A stretch of 64,000 nucleotides of DNA from Aphanomyces cochlioides (GCA_019828595.1 JAHQRK010000006.1:1302001-1366000); one strand, 5' to 3'; counted from the stretch's first letter, positions 21,940 to 33,701 are shown. A program made the numbers and translations. Notes: generated from the sequence alone by a model not told the origin.

Positions 21940-22142
21940 ACATACTCTTCAGAACTGCCTTCAGAACTCGCTTCGTCGTCCGCATTGTCTCCTCTTGTCG
22001 CATCTTCTCGCCCGGCTGCCGCTTCCTCAGGTTCACATAGACCGTCATTGCCTTGCGGCAAGACAGTCCCAGAGTGTTCCATCTTAGTGCAAATTTCAAA
22101 CTGTCCTTCCTTGTGTTCCTCTTCGGTTCCGGTTGGATCCAT
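21940..22142 (-). pseudogene. Gag N-terminus, start codon side
   Basis: On the minus strand an ATG at 22142 opens an acidic segment (MDPTGTEEEHKEG ... DDEASSEGSSEE) about 68 residues long, 50 bp inside the right LTR. This is where Gag should begin if the element reads leftward. The frame continues open to 21687, but that part is antisense to the capsid block. An ATCCGGAT palindrome lies three bases upstream of the ATG. Confidence 0.55.
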
Positions 22143-22192
22143 GGTATCCGGATAACCAAAGATGCTCGGTACACTATCACTAAAGTATACTT

Positions 22193-22536
22193 TGTGCTGT
22201 TTCCCTGAAACCACCGCGTTTCGTCAACTCAAACACACAGATAGGGGAGTGCCGCCTCCCGTGAATATGCACTTGATTGACTTGCGCAGTAGCTAGCAAA
22301 ACACAGACTGAGACTAAGATCTAAATCTCATCTTCTCCTCCTTGACTTGTTGAACTCTTGATTGTCTTCTCACCGACCGTACGGCAGTCTTCCCGGCTGA
22401 GCCTTGGTCGTTGAGTCTTGGTCTTGATCTTGAAGTGGCTTCAACGTGCAATTCACTGGCGGCAGACACTCGGCTGTTCAAAGAACAAGCCTGTGACGTG
22501 GCGGAGCATGGCTTAACCACGCCACCGCACACATCA
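22193..22536 (-). repeat. right LTR, 344 bp (5' LTR in element orientation)
   Basis: Same TGTGCTG ... CACATCA ends as the left LTR, plus a 42-nt block at about 22384-22425 that the left copy lacks. Its right end touches the ABCG start codon directly. In element orientation this is the promoter LTR, transcribing away from the ABCG gene. Confidence 0.9.
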
Positions 22537-25500
22537 ATGGCCCACCAAAACTCTCACAACGTTCACGAAGCCAACGAGTCTATCTCAGCTGAAGGCTTCT
22601 TAGCCAACGGGTCTGAACACTTCCATGAAACCATCGCTGCCACATTAGAGGCTTCCTTGGGAAAGACCTTGCCCCAACTCGAACTGCGCTACCAGGACCT
22701 CGCCATCTCCGCCGATATTGTTGTTGCCTCCAAGGACGGCACGAATGAACTTCCCACCCTTTTCAACCATGCCAAGAAATCCTTCCTCGGTCTCTGTCGT
22801 TCAAAGAATAGTGTGACCAAGACAATCTTCCACCCCATGACTGGTGTTTTGAAGCCTGGAACCATAACTCTCATCCTTGGTCAGCCTGGCTCTGGCAAAT
22901 CGTCGTTCATGAAGGCCCTTGCTGGTTCATTCCACACGACGAAAACGACTCGCATCGAAGGCAGCATCACGTACAACGGCAAGACCAAGAAGGAATTGGA
23001 TCGACGCTTGCCACAGTTTGTCTCGTACACTGAACAGCGCGATCATCACTACCATACTCTGACGGTTCAAGAAACTCTCGCTTACGCCCATCAGTTTGCC
23101 GGTGGTGTCGTCCCCCAGCATATCCTCGACGCCCTGACCAATGGCTCCGCCGAAGAAAACGCCGAGGCAAAGAAGCATTGTACGCTGTCTACCCTGAAGT
23201 GATTGTGCAACAACTGGGATTAAACAATTGCAAGGACACCATTGTGGGAAATGCCATGTTGCGTGGTGTGTCTGGTGGTGAACGCAAGCGTGTGACATTG
23301 GGTGAAATGGAGTTTGGCATGAAGCAAGTGTCGTTGATGGACGAAATTTCGACTGGTTTGGATGCCGCTGCGACGTTTGACATTGTCAAGGCTCAGCGAA
23401 GTGCCGCGCGACAGCTCAAGAAGACAATTGTGATTTCACTGCTCCAGCCAGGTCCCGAAGTCTTTGAGTTGTTTGACGACGTGATCATCTTCAACGAAGG
23501 TCATGTGATGTACCATGGTTCTCGTGCCTCGGTGTTGTCCTACTTTGAATCTTTGGGTTTCCGTCGCCCACCTCATCGTGACGTGGCCGATTTCCTCTTG
23601 GATTTGGGAACAGCTCAACAAGACCAGTATGCTGTGGCGTCTGCAGCGTCCGTTCCTCGCCTTCCGAGTGACTACGCAGTGTTGTTTCGAGAACCTTCGT
23701 TTTATCGTGATACGTTGAGCTATGTGAACAGTCCAACACATCCCAAGCTTATCTCGGACGCAGCCAACCACATGGCCATCACTCCAGTGTATTACAACTC
23801 CTTCTTTGCCAATGTTGTGCTTCTAACCAAACGTCAATTGACCGTGACGCTTCGAGATCGTGTATTTATCATCTCATCGATTGTCATGGCTATCTTGATG
23901 GCTCTCATGTACGTGAGCAGCGTTTACCAAATGAATCCCCAACAGCCTCAAGTGGTTATGGGGGTTATTTTCCAGTCGCTCTTGTTCTTCATCACCTCTC
24001 AGGTCCCCAAGCTTCCAATTATCATTGAGAACCGCAAGATTTCTACAAGCAGCGCGATGCCAATTTCTTCAGCACTCTCAGCTATGTGGTTGCTCACGCG
24101 CTGTCTCATATCCCGTTTGCAATTGTGGAGACGTTGCTGTTTGGAAACATCATGTACTGGATGGCTGGATTTGTGAACGATGGAATGGCGTGCGTGGCAT
24201 TCATGTTTGTGCTGTTCCTGGTCAGTTTGTCTTCTCCGCATGGTTCTTCGTCCCTGGTTGTGTGTCTTTTGACGTGAACGTTGCCCAGCCACTGTCAATG
24301 TTGTCTGTGATGATCTTTGTCATGTTCGCTGGCTTTATCATTGTCGAGCGAGATCTGCCGGACTACTTGGTTTGGCTCTTCTGGATCAATCCTGTCGCAT
24401 GGATCATGCGAGGACTTGCCGTCAACCAGTACTCGGTTCCTGAGTTCCAAGTTGACGTCTACGAGGGAGTAACTTACAAAACCATTTACAACCACACAAT
24501 GGGCGACACCATGTTGAATACTTTCGACTTCAAAACGGACACCAAGTGGATTGGATATGCTTTCTCCTTCATGGTCGGAAGCTACATTTTGTTCACTCTA
24601 ATTGCCTTTGTCCTCTTGGAATACCAACGCCACGACAGTGATAGCCACAACACAGGTTCAAGCGAAGTCGATGCAGTTGATGCTGGTGATTCAGACTACA
24701 AGAAGATGCCCGCGACGCCAAACGGTTCCAGTGAGCCGAAGCATCACGTGTCGAATGAAGTTCACTCTGCGGTTGTCCCCGTCACCCTTGCATTTCGTGA
24801 TTTGGGATATGCCGTTCCCAACCCAAAGAAAGGAGAACCCGACTTGCAATTGCTCAATGGTGTCAGTGGGTATGCTCTGCCTGGTACTATCACTGCATTG
24901 ATGGGATCGACTGGTGCCGGCAAGACTACTCTCATGGATGTGATGGCTGGACGCAAGAAAGCAAGCAAGATCACTGGCGAAATTCTTCTCAATGGCTATC
25001 CTGCTACTGATTTGGCTCTCCAACGATGCACGGGATACTGTGAGCAAATGGATATCCACAGTGGCAGTGCGACTTTCCGCGAAGCCTTGACGTTCAGTGC
25101 CATGTTGCGTCAACCAAGTGAAGTGTCGACGGAGGCAAAGCTTGCATTTGTGGAAGAGTGTTTGAGTTTGTTGGAGCTCACGAGCTTGGGTGATACGATT
25201 GTCCGCGGCAGTTCCGTGGAGCAAATGAAGCGTTTGACGATTGGTGTGGAACTTGCTGCTGCTCCGAGTGTGTTGTTTTTGGATGAACCCACAAGTGGTT
25301 TGGACGCTCGATCTGCCAAACTAGTGATGAGTGGCATTCGCAAGATCGCATCGACTGGTCGCACGGTGGTGTGCACGATCCATCAGCCTTCAGCAGAAGT
25401 GTTTGAGATGTTTGACAGTTTGCTCTTGCTGAAACGTGGTGGTCAGACTGTGTTTTTTGGCGATTTGGGAACGAAGGCATCCCACTTGATCAGTTATTTC

Positions 25501-26616
25501 ACTCGCATTCCTGAGGCACCACTTTTGTTGGAAGGTGTGAATCCTGCTACTTGGATGTCGGAGTGCATTGGAGCTGGTGTCGAAGTCAAGACGCAAACGG
25601 CTAATGTGGACTTCGTGCAAGTATTTCAGCACAGTCCAGAGTACAAACATCTTCAAGACGGCCTTGACAAATATGCTTCTCCTTCAGCTGATGCACCCGA
25701 GTTGAAATTTACCAAAAAGCGAGCTGCAAGTCCTGCCACTCAATGTCGCATTCTCATGCAGCGTTTTATGCGCATGTATTGGCGTACCCCATCGTACAAC
25801 TGGACTCGCATCGTGGTGACAATTTTTTTGTCGATCTTGTTTGGCTTGATCTTTTGCAAATTGAACTTTTATACCTATGCCGGTGCCACAGCAGGTGCTG
25901 GTATGATCTACATGACGGCACTCTTCCTGTGTTTGATCTCGTTCAACAGTGTGCTGCCGTTGACTGTGTTGGACCGTGAAGCATTTTATCGTGAACGCGC
26001 CTCTCAAACGTATAGTACCTTTTGGTACTTCATTGGTTCGACGGTGGCTGAGTTGCCATACGTGTTCCTCAATGGGTTCTTGTTCACGGCGATATTTTAT
26101 CCGTTCGTTGGCTTTACTGGCTCATTCAGCGATGCTGTATTCTATGGCTTCAACTTGAGCTTAATGCTGCTCTTCAGCGTCTATATGGGCCAGCTCATGT
26201 CCTACCTTGCGCCAAGTGTTGAAGTCGCGACGTTGCTGGGCGTCCTCTTCAATTCGCTCTTCTTCCTCTTCATGGGCTTCAATCCCCCTGCCATGTCGAT
26301 TCCTTCTGGCTACCGATGGTTGTATCATATTACACCTCAAAAGTACAGCTTAGGCGCCCTGACCGCTTCTGTGTTGGCCAAGTGTGAGAATGGTGATGGC
26401 ATGGGTTGTGGGCTTATCCATGACCTTCCTCCGTTTGTCTGGCAAGGTCTCGGCAAGACGAACACCACTGCCTCGATGAAAGAGTTTATCGAATTTGTAT
26501 ACGAGATGAAGCACGATGAAATGGCGGTGAACACAGTTGCAGTGATTGGATTCATCATTTTAATTCGCGTCCTGGGCATTTTGGCGCTCTCTTTTGTTAA
26601 TCACCAGAAGAAGTAG
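22537..26616 (+). pseudogene. third ABCG (PDR) copy, with three small deletions and a gypsy insertion at its ATG
   Basis: The reading starts MAHQNSHNVHEANES directly after the LTR and runs through NBD1 (GQPGSGKSS), TMD1, NBD2 (GSTGAGKTT, VLFLDEPTSGLDA) and TMD2 to a normal end (FVNHQKK). Compared with the intact copy, about 10 nt are missing near 23172, 1 nt near 24040 and 1 nt near 24226. Each deletion shifts the frame by one in the same sense, so the original frame returns after the third (12 nt in all). Between them about 350 codons would be misread. The missing bases are not in homopolymers, so sequencing error is less likely but not excluded. With its promoter displaced and frame broken it should be dead. 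Confidence 0.87.
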
Positions 26617-27769
26617 ATTTCTTTACCTCATATTAATAAGTTTGTTTCACTTTCTATTTTCGCTTTTTTGTCATGAAAACCACCGAGTTCACTACGACGG
26701 ATACCTGTAGTTCGTGTCAAATTACCTTGCAAACTGAGATAGGATTTTTGTAGCGCTAGGCCAACTCCTTTCAAGCTATCTATCTCAATGAAGCAAACGC
26801 TTCTTCGAGCGATACCCCCCATTGACATGCAACTTGGGAGCAGTGAATGCAAACATGATATTTTCGATGCATTGTTTGCATAATCTGCTCGAGTGTAATC
26901 GTCATTTTGTTGTGGCATACAAAATCGAAGAGATGATAAAAAGGATTACATGGCATGCTTCAAATGATATCCTAGAGTGTATGCCCCCTCCTTGTCCTCA
27001 AGAATCTCGCGCCGTAATGAAGGTAATGGCATTGACGTAGACGGCTCCCTTGGAAGATTTCAAGACACATCAATGGTGTTGTGATCATTCTGCATGATAC
27101 TGTGGATTCTCTTCACAAGAATTAACCTGCTGAGCTGCAATGCTTTTGCATATATCATGTGAAGTTCGTTTCTTTCTGATAGATCAATTGAAAAGCTTGA
27201 GATGGCCTGCCTTGCTGTCGAAATCTTACTGAGATAATGATATCGAGCCAAGCAGGAAAATTAATACCATATAAAGGGGTTGACTACGTGACAAAATTAC
27301 CGTCGAACTTGCCGACGGGGGATATACCTAGACAGCTTTCGCACTGACTGGTAGAAGTAAGGATATGCTCTTGACTTCCCACTGGCAACAAGGGGCTAAT
27401 TGAAAGGATCACGACCAGAAACCTTTTGCTCCAAGTGTAGTCGAGGGGCTGACAACCCACTGTAGTTCTTTCATTGAGTCGAAAGATGCTTCATGACCAA
27501 AACCATGTTGATTTCCTATTTCACATTCCAGATGCCCTTGATGTGCTAGAGAGAATGAAACTCACCCTGTGAATCCAGTGCGTTGGCATAGAGCAATAAA
27601 ATTCTATCCAATTAATGATGCAAATAATATCCGCCAAAGACAAGCATCAATTGGAAAGCACACTGCTTTACTCTTTCACTGACATTTTATCGAATGACTC
27701 AATCAGCTTTACTTGTTCGAATCACATACCGGTAATGGAGTTGTGCAGAGAAAGAATTCCAATTTTACA
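26617..27769. other. intergenic, no gene supported
   Basis: 3' flank of the third ABCG copy. Contains a few short open frames on both strands without splice-consistent neighbours or recognisable motifs. I see no repeats or RNA genes. Confidence 0.45.
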
Positions 27770-28326
27770 CTGTTAGTCAGGCCTCCTAAAATTCGCGATT
27801 TCCTGAAAATTGAATGTCAAATCGCGAAACAGAAATTAACGAAATCGCGAATTTAAGCTGGGTTGAAAATGCCACTTTGTGGTGCCCCCCCGCCACTTGT
27901 AGGCATGCTTTCAACTTCTATGGTGCGCCCTGCGTCATTCCAGAAGAAACATGACTTGCAGTACGCTCTGCAAATTGATGAGCGCGATGACAAGGGGAAT
28001 GTGACCTCCGTTGTTTGCAAACTGTGTAAGTACTTCGGTCGTGAACAAGACGGATCTGACAAGCGCAAACGGTCGCGCACAGAACATGTGAAGGCGTTGT
28101 CGGATTTTTCAATCCTAAAATGGAAAAAGGACGAGTTCCGTTCTTCGATACTTGATTTGTCGCTTGAAGGCATATTCCAGGCGAAGCAATTAGATTCACT
28201 GATGAACGTTTAGTGCTAAGGTGCTTCTTATTGCGATATCACAAATCTAATAGTCATGACATCGCGAATTTTGACTATTTTCTTTAAATTCGCGATTTCG
28301 CAAACTTTAGGAGGCCTGCTGTTAAT
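27770..28326. mobile_element. hAT-like non-autonomous element with 8-bp target duplication
   Basis: Terminal inverted repeats start CAGGCCTCCTAAA at both ends (element 27778-28318, 541 bp). Behind them are internal ATTCGCGATTTC-type words repeated in both orientations. The flanks are CTGTTAGT (27770-27777) and CTGTTAAT (28319-28326): an 8-bp duplication with one mismatch, as made by hAT transposases. A 116-codon open frame inside encodes what looks like the zinc-finger start of a transposase. The catalytic part is missing, so the element is a deletion derivative. Confidence 0.72.
27863..28213 (+). pseudogene. BED-like zinc-finger N-terminus of a hAT transposase
   Basis: Inside the hAT-like element. 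Residues 45-60 read VTSVVCKLCKYFGRE, a Cys-x2-Cys knuckle followed by a basic stretch (KRKRSRTEHVKAL) that would hold the His side of a BED finger. The frame then ends after a hydrophilic tail (LSLEGIFQAKQLDSLMNV). No DDE catalytic domain follows. If expressed, the product could still bind transposon ends, but that is speculation. Confidence 0.45.
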
Positions 28327-28919
28327 CCAATCGTATGTAACAAATATAACCATAATTTCTTATTGGATAATATTAGTAGGAATTCCATGGTAAAAACTAA
28401 GTAATCGGAGTACAACGTGCGAACGTTCTCAACGATTGCGAAACCCATGTACTGTAGTAAGCGCACCCAGCAATTATCCTGTGTTATTTCCCACAGGGAG
28501 CAACAGAATTTGCAATGTTTCATCAATTATAAGCGAATATTTATAGCCAATCATCTTGCCATTATTTTACCTATACCGGTAATTAATCAAGCGATGAAAA
28601 TATGATGTGCATCGTGTCTAATTGGCTAAAATATATGTATCAAAGATGCAGTGTACTATGCTTACGTTATTCATCAGACGGAGAACTGAACCACAAGGAG
28701 AGCGCCAAGCTAACGTTGTCGTTTAGTCCAACATGGCAGCCTTTGGCTCGTGATTCTGAATCATGGACGAGGCGGTGCCGAACTGGACCGAACTGCTGTT
28801 GCTGAACAGTGCGTCGTGGTTTGAAAATTTGATGGAGCTTCTGTGGCACAATCTGGTCAAGTGGGACATTCGAGATTTGCAACAAATAGTTTGGCGAAAT
28901 TGACGACAGACCAGCAGAG
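28319..28919. other. intergenic and possible 5' leader of the START/FYVE gene
   Basis: AT-rich to about 28660, then GC-richer. An ATG at 28763 opens a 48-codon frame (MDEAVPNWTEL) that stops before the start-like domain; it could be a first exon, but I found no splice pair that joins it cleanly. Otherwise nothing recognised. Confidence 0.35.
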
Positions 28920-30648
28920 ATGCAAGTCAACAACATGAACTTCCCGCGGGTAGAGTTCACGCAGGAAGTGTATGAAAAGCACTTGGCCCACATGGAACGT
29001 TTATCGAACCTCGCTCTGAATGGACGAAGCGGCTGGGACAAGGCCACGGCGACACCAGCTCATGGATGGATATCGATGACACACAAGATGGGATGGGAGA
29101 TCCTATCGCTTGAAAAACACCTTGCTGCTGGCGTGCACGAATACCTATGCCTTGGTTCGATGAATACGACCATTGAAGCTCTCCAAGATGCATTCTATGT
29201 CCACAATACGTACGAGTTTCGAGCATTGTGCGCTGTTTTGTACGACGATGCGATTGTCGATGCTGCCGTGCTGAACGTGACGCATCAGCGTACCCAAGAC
29301 GACATGGGGCAGTTCTTTGGTGTGAAGTACATGAAGCTCATGGTTCACGTCATGAACGACGAAGATCAAGAGCAGGAATACATCTACTTGGAGGTACGAT
29401 CAGGCGAATTCGAATTTCAGTAATTTGCTACACAGTTTGCCGGCACACGTCGAGACGCGCTGGGTCGTAAGACCTTTTTCGTCATTTCAGACCCAGTCGC
29501 AGTCAAACCTGGAAAGCATTCGCTCTCTTCTGGTCAGCGCTGTTCATGCGTCAAATTGTATCGTGAAGCTCCAGATGGCAGCGTCGAAGTGACCGTGCGA
29601 ACAAAACTCGAGCCTGGGATATATTCCAGTACTTAAAACGTTCTATTTGCATTTACTCAGCCCACCATAGAGGAACCAGCAAGCACCCCACGGACAGTGT
29701 TGAAGAACAAGCAGCATTTAGTGTTCTGGAAGTCCATGGGAGTTTTTATTCCAAGTGGATTGTCCAAAGATGTCCTTTGTATTAATCGAGAAGTGTATGC
29801 ACCTGAAGCACGTCGGTTAACGACCGGACCGTTTTCCCATTCTTGGCAACACGGAAGGTACGAAATATTATTGTTGAGACTTATCTCAGTGCTCTGCATA
29901 GTAAATGCTCCGTTTGCATGAAAGCCTTTGGCCTCTTGCGGCGAAAGCACCACTGTCGTCGCTGTGGCTCGGTACTGTCACTGGAATTTCTTGATGTTTG
30001 ATGAAATGTGTCAAGACTGTATGCGCCACATGCACGATGAGTTTATATTGCGTAGATCGACCGACGAAATTGAGAACTAGTCAGCCTCTTGCTGCTGAAA
30101 AGTTTTGCAAGTCATGTTTGGCCCATGCAAGACTTGAAGCCATGCGTGCAACTCGCCAGCCACCAGATTCGATCGCTGGTGATGCTGGAATGGACTGGGA
30201 AGTAGCGCATTTATTGTCCCCGAGCAGGAATATCAAAGGCGAATGTAAGGAGCATCTCAAAGAGAATTTCGCAAGCTCATAAATCTTGTCTGTAGATTTC
30301 TTCATGAACGAACGATTCTCGTCACCGCACAGCAGTATTCGGGTGATCTCTCCACGCCAACAACCAATATCGTACCCATCCGAGCTGTCGTCATTCTCTG
30401 GCCGCAACGTCGCAGCCTACTCGGGCAATTCCGACGACTCCGAGCCAGAACGAGTTGGCGGCCGCCATGAAAAAAACGGCAGTGGCGTTCGTTTGGTTCA
30501 TCGCAACCATGTACAACAAAACTCAGCTCAACAAAACCAAGGGCAGCAAAACCCAGTGGACATTCTCGAACAACATTTGCGCATGTTTCGATTCCGGTCG
30601 GACGAAGAGCAACTTTCATCGCGACGCCAACCTCAGCAGCGATATTAA
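28920..30648 (+). CDS. START-like/FYVE zinc-finger protein, multi-exon
   Basis: Exon 1 (28920-29393) starts MQVNNMNFPRVEFTQ and carries the first part of a START-like lipid-binding domain. Intron 29394-29435 (42 nt) joins it to FAGTRRDALGRKTFF at 29436. The middle (29620-29900) is poorly resolved. A FYVE finger follows: CSVCMKAFGLLRRKHHCRRCG near 29910, a likely intron at about 29971-30013, then TVCATC and FCKSC, giving the four cysteine pairs. Intron 30245-30294 leads to a Gln/Ser-rich tail ending at 30648. FYVE fingers bind PI3P on endosomes through the RRKHHCR motif, which is present. START-FYVE fusions are common in oomycetes. The exon chain is inference. Confidence 0.7.
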
Positions 30649-30868
30649 TATTTCTTTCATGTTGTCCAATGATATCATGTGTGAGATTTCATGAATATTC
30701 CGTCATGAAAACCTCGTATTTGTAGTGCACGACAAACAACGTAGTCCCAGCGATACGCTGCTTTGCAAGTTCTACCTTGCTTCATAGTTTGCATCAGCAT
30801 ACAGGCTAGCAATGACGAGTGACAGTTTTGCGTACGATAAAACCGCCTTCGTAACGCACTAGGCAAAG

Positions 30869-33584
30869 ATGTCAAGTTTGGGCATGGACAAGATTGACAT
30901 TCAGCGGAAATATGCCGACCATTTCCGCGCACTAGGATTTGACATTCCATTAGATGAATGCTTGGGGAATGGCAAGTTTGTCGAATGTAACCACGAAACC
31001 TGCTCCTTGTCTCTGGAGGATATCATTCGGGCTGTCATGGCTACATCCATTGACTTGGTTCCATCGCATTCAGCCACAGTTTACATGTACGACAGAAAAA
31101 GCCGCATGCTCGTTGCCAAAGCATCGACAAATGCAAAGCGTGAGTTGGATGTCAAGTTTGCACCAGCAATGGGTATCGTTGGCCGATGCTTTTCTCGCAA
31201 AGTTGTGGTTAACTTGGAGCAACCAGGCCGAGTAAGTCAACTCTAAGGACGATTTTTCGATCGACTTGACAATAGGACCCCTTGTTTGAAGCCAAATCTG
31301 ACGGCAAGGTCAACAAACAAACAGAAAGCATGCTTTGTGTTCCATTTATACTCGAAGACAAGGCTATCGGACTTCTCCAAGTAGGCTGTCGTATTTCATT
31401 CTGCAGACTGGAAGCTTCGTGTAGCTTGTGAACCGCATTGGCAAAAAGCGCGACAAGCTTCAGGAGCTCGACCGCTACTCGGAAGGCTTTGATACACTCA
31501 AGTTCACAGCCGACCACGAGCGTGAAGTCAATGAAAATGCATTTGGAGCAAATGATATTGCGTGTCTTGTGGAATATCTGGCGCTCGTCGTGGTAAGTTA
31601 CAACTCAGAGCAGTGCACTTGACTGTGAACTTGATTATTTCTAGCCATCGCTTGTGAATTGCATTCGTCGCCTCGATGCCACAAACTCCGTGAACAAATC
31701 CGGTGACAATACAGGCGTAACCAGCAAACTTTCACAGCAGCTACTAAAATATGTGTAGGCGCTTGATTTGATCAATCTTCTCAACGGCACTCTTATGTCT
31801 GACCACTACGAAGACAACAATCCAGAGCCACAGGAAGAAACCCCTGAGGTTGTCGTCGTAAGAAAACCAAGGCCGCCATCAAAACGACGTCCACCACGTC
31901 TGGAGCACTCCTTTTCAATTCCAAAACCAACAATCAACATGAGAGAGACGTTTCTCAAGGTCGCCCATTCTGTTTATTGCAGTAAACCCCAACTTTGGCT
32001 CCGTAGGCAGCTGTGAAATGCCAATCGTGTGGCCGAGGGTGGCTTGTTCGTCGCCAGCGTATTCTCGACAAACTCCGTCTTGAACGAGCTGCTCGGGAAG
32101 AAATTCGCAAGGCAGCTGCTTGTTGTATCCAGCGTGCCTTTCGTGATATGCGCCGCCGCTCTCAATACAACCGAAAACTTTGGGCTCGGAGTCGCATCTG
32201 CAGTGCGATCCTTCAGTACATTTCGCGTCACCGCGGAGGTGCCGTCTTTTAAAAAATACTGGTGCTTGAAGTAATGTTGACGTAGATCTCGCGTTGCCAA
32301 TGCTTCAAGAAGGATCCGCCCAAACACGTCAAGTCTGGGACCAAACATATAAAGCACTTCTCAAGGAGCACGCCAAGCGAAAACACGGCAGGGTGACAAA
32401 GATTCAAAAGATATACCGAGGACACAAAGCTCGCACTCAAGTAAAGAAACATTATGGGGCATCCAACCCAGCACGGGTCTTTCGAGGATTCATCAAATTC
32501 CAAGCACGGTTCAAAGGTGGTCTCGTCCGTAACCTCATTCAGAAGCACACTCTCATGCACATGACAGCGCAGAGTAATCCAACCCAGCAAAACTATGGTA
32601 TCGTTCAGCTGGTAAGTTTCATTGTCATTCCTTTCAGTTCATCAACCGATTTAGAAAACTGATCGCCGTCCAGCGCCATCTCCACGCCAACTATACCCCG
32701 TGAATCATATTGGAGCAAATCCATTTGTCGTAGCCCATCGCGGTCAGATTGCCCACGTTGGGCATCTTTTCGACGCCCACCGTTCCAACACCCCAGTCAG
32801 CAAAAAAACATTTCCTCCCATCCAAAATCCTGAAAAAGTCATCGAATTGTCCTCAAGGAGGCTCGTTGGTGTACCATCACAGCTGTCGTCGCAGCAATTG
32901 CCCCAATTAGACCGGTACTCCAGCACTCGCCGAGCAGTCAAAACTCGAGATAAATCAAGCCCTCGGCCATTTCCGTACCACCTTGATCCAGTTCAACACC
33001 GATCTATAAAGCACGCAATGAGGAGAAGTCCTTGCCCCCCAACAAATCGACATGCGTTCGATATCAAACAGTACCCGCAATACCGAACTCGATCATTTTA
33101 TGCTGCTGTCGGAGCGGTCCCACCTTCTCCTCGACTACATCCACCACCTCCGTCGCAGCCCTTTTTGTGCCTTGCACAGTATACCAGAGATGTAAGACGC
33201 GAAGGCGTCCGGAGTGCGTTAGAAGAACTCAAACGATTTAGTCGAGCGAGAATTACACAGGCATCCCCAACACCTCGCAAATCAGTCAAACAGATCATCG
33301 AAGAGTGTCGAAGTATTGCTACTACATCACCATCATCGCTGCCGCCTGTGGATGTGCCATTGCGTCACGTTTCGAATCCCCTCAACGTACCAGAGACAAT
33401 CGAAGATTCCCTCGAAGAAATGGACTCGGTTGACAGCCTCGCATTGGAATACCGGCCTGTAACGCCTATGCTAGAGGCCATCGAGCTTATTCCCCCAGAA
33501 CCGCCATTCACAGAGTTGCCCCTCGATCTTGCCCTGGAAGAGTCGTCCTCTTCGATCACTCTTTTCCCCCAACTCACAGACTGA
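30869..33584 (+). CDS. GAF-domain protein with IQ motifs, multi-exon
   Basis: Starts MSSLGMDKIDIQRKYADHF at 30869. The GAF domain spans exons 1-3: SATVYMYDRKSRMLVAKAST, APAMGIVGRCF, then LCVPFILEDKAIGLLQ near 31330. Introns of 40-65 nt are marked by GTAAGT-type donors near 31231, 31381, 31592 and 31692. A Pro/Arg linker precedes two IQ-type motifs, ACCIQRAFRDMRRRSQYN (about 32115) and KIQKIYRGHKARTQVKK (about 32400), which usually bind calmodulin. The last exon is a 290-residue Pro/Ser-rich region with no domain I know. GAF domains bind cyclic nucleotides or other small ligands; the ligand is unknown. Probably a signalling or flagellar scaffold, which is a guess. Confidence 0.7.
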
Positions 33585-33664
33585 TGGAAATATTTATTGA
33601 CCCCAAAATATTGCAATGCTATTGCTTGACGAATCCAATGTATTGTTGCTTTACCAATATATTG

Positions 33665-33672
33665 ATCCGGAT
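33665..33672. promoter_or_regulatory. ATCCGGAT palindrome 29 nt upstream of an ATG
   Basis: Same 8-mer as at 2454, 22146 and 40109. It lies in a short intergenic space (33585-33701) just before the next gene's start codon. Function inferred only from recurrence and position. Confidence 0.35.
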
Positions 33673-33701
33673 AACTGGTGTGAAGTTTGATTGGCATAAC
33701 C

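Larger units (their letters stand above)
16287..22536 (-). mobile_element. Ty3/gypsy LTR retrotransposon with two internal inversions
   Basis: Two LTRs (302 and 344 bp, both TG...CA) flank 5.6 kb of internal sequence. A 5-bp target duplication ATGGC lies at 16282-16286 and 22537-22541. Inside, from the right LTR leftwards, the order is Gag N-terminus (minus), capsid block (plus), zinc knuckle and protease (minus), RT-RNase H-integrase (plus), Pol tail (minus). Flipping the two plus-strand blocks in place gives the canonical Gag-PR-RT-RH-IN order on the minus strand, so the element points left. Several frameshifts (near 16815, 19085 and 21695) show it is no longer active. LTRs differ by three substitutions and one 42-nt indel, so it is young. 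Confidence 0.88.

Noticed and set aside
22180..22192. A tRNA primer binding site next to the right LTR
   Set aside because: The bases next to the LTR (AAGTATACTTTAGTG on the minus strand) do not begin with TGG and match no tRNA end that I can name.
21687..22214. Minus-strand 175-residue frame as a complete separate gene
   Set aside because: Only the first part (from the ATG at 22142 to about 21940) looks like Gag; the upstream codons lie in the LTR boundary and the rest mirrors the capsid block.
27700..27740. A tRNA gene suggested by GTTCGAATC
   Set aside because: No acceptor stem, D arm or A box at the right distance.
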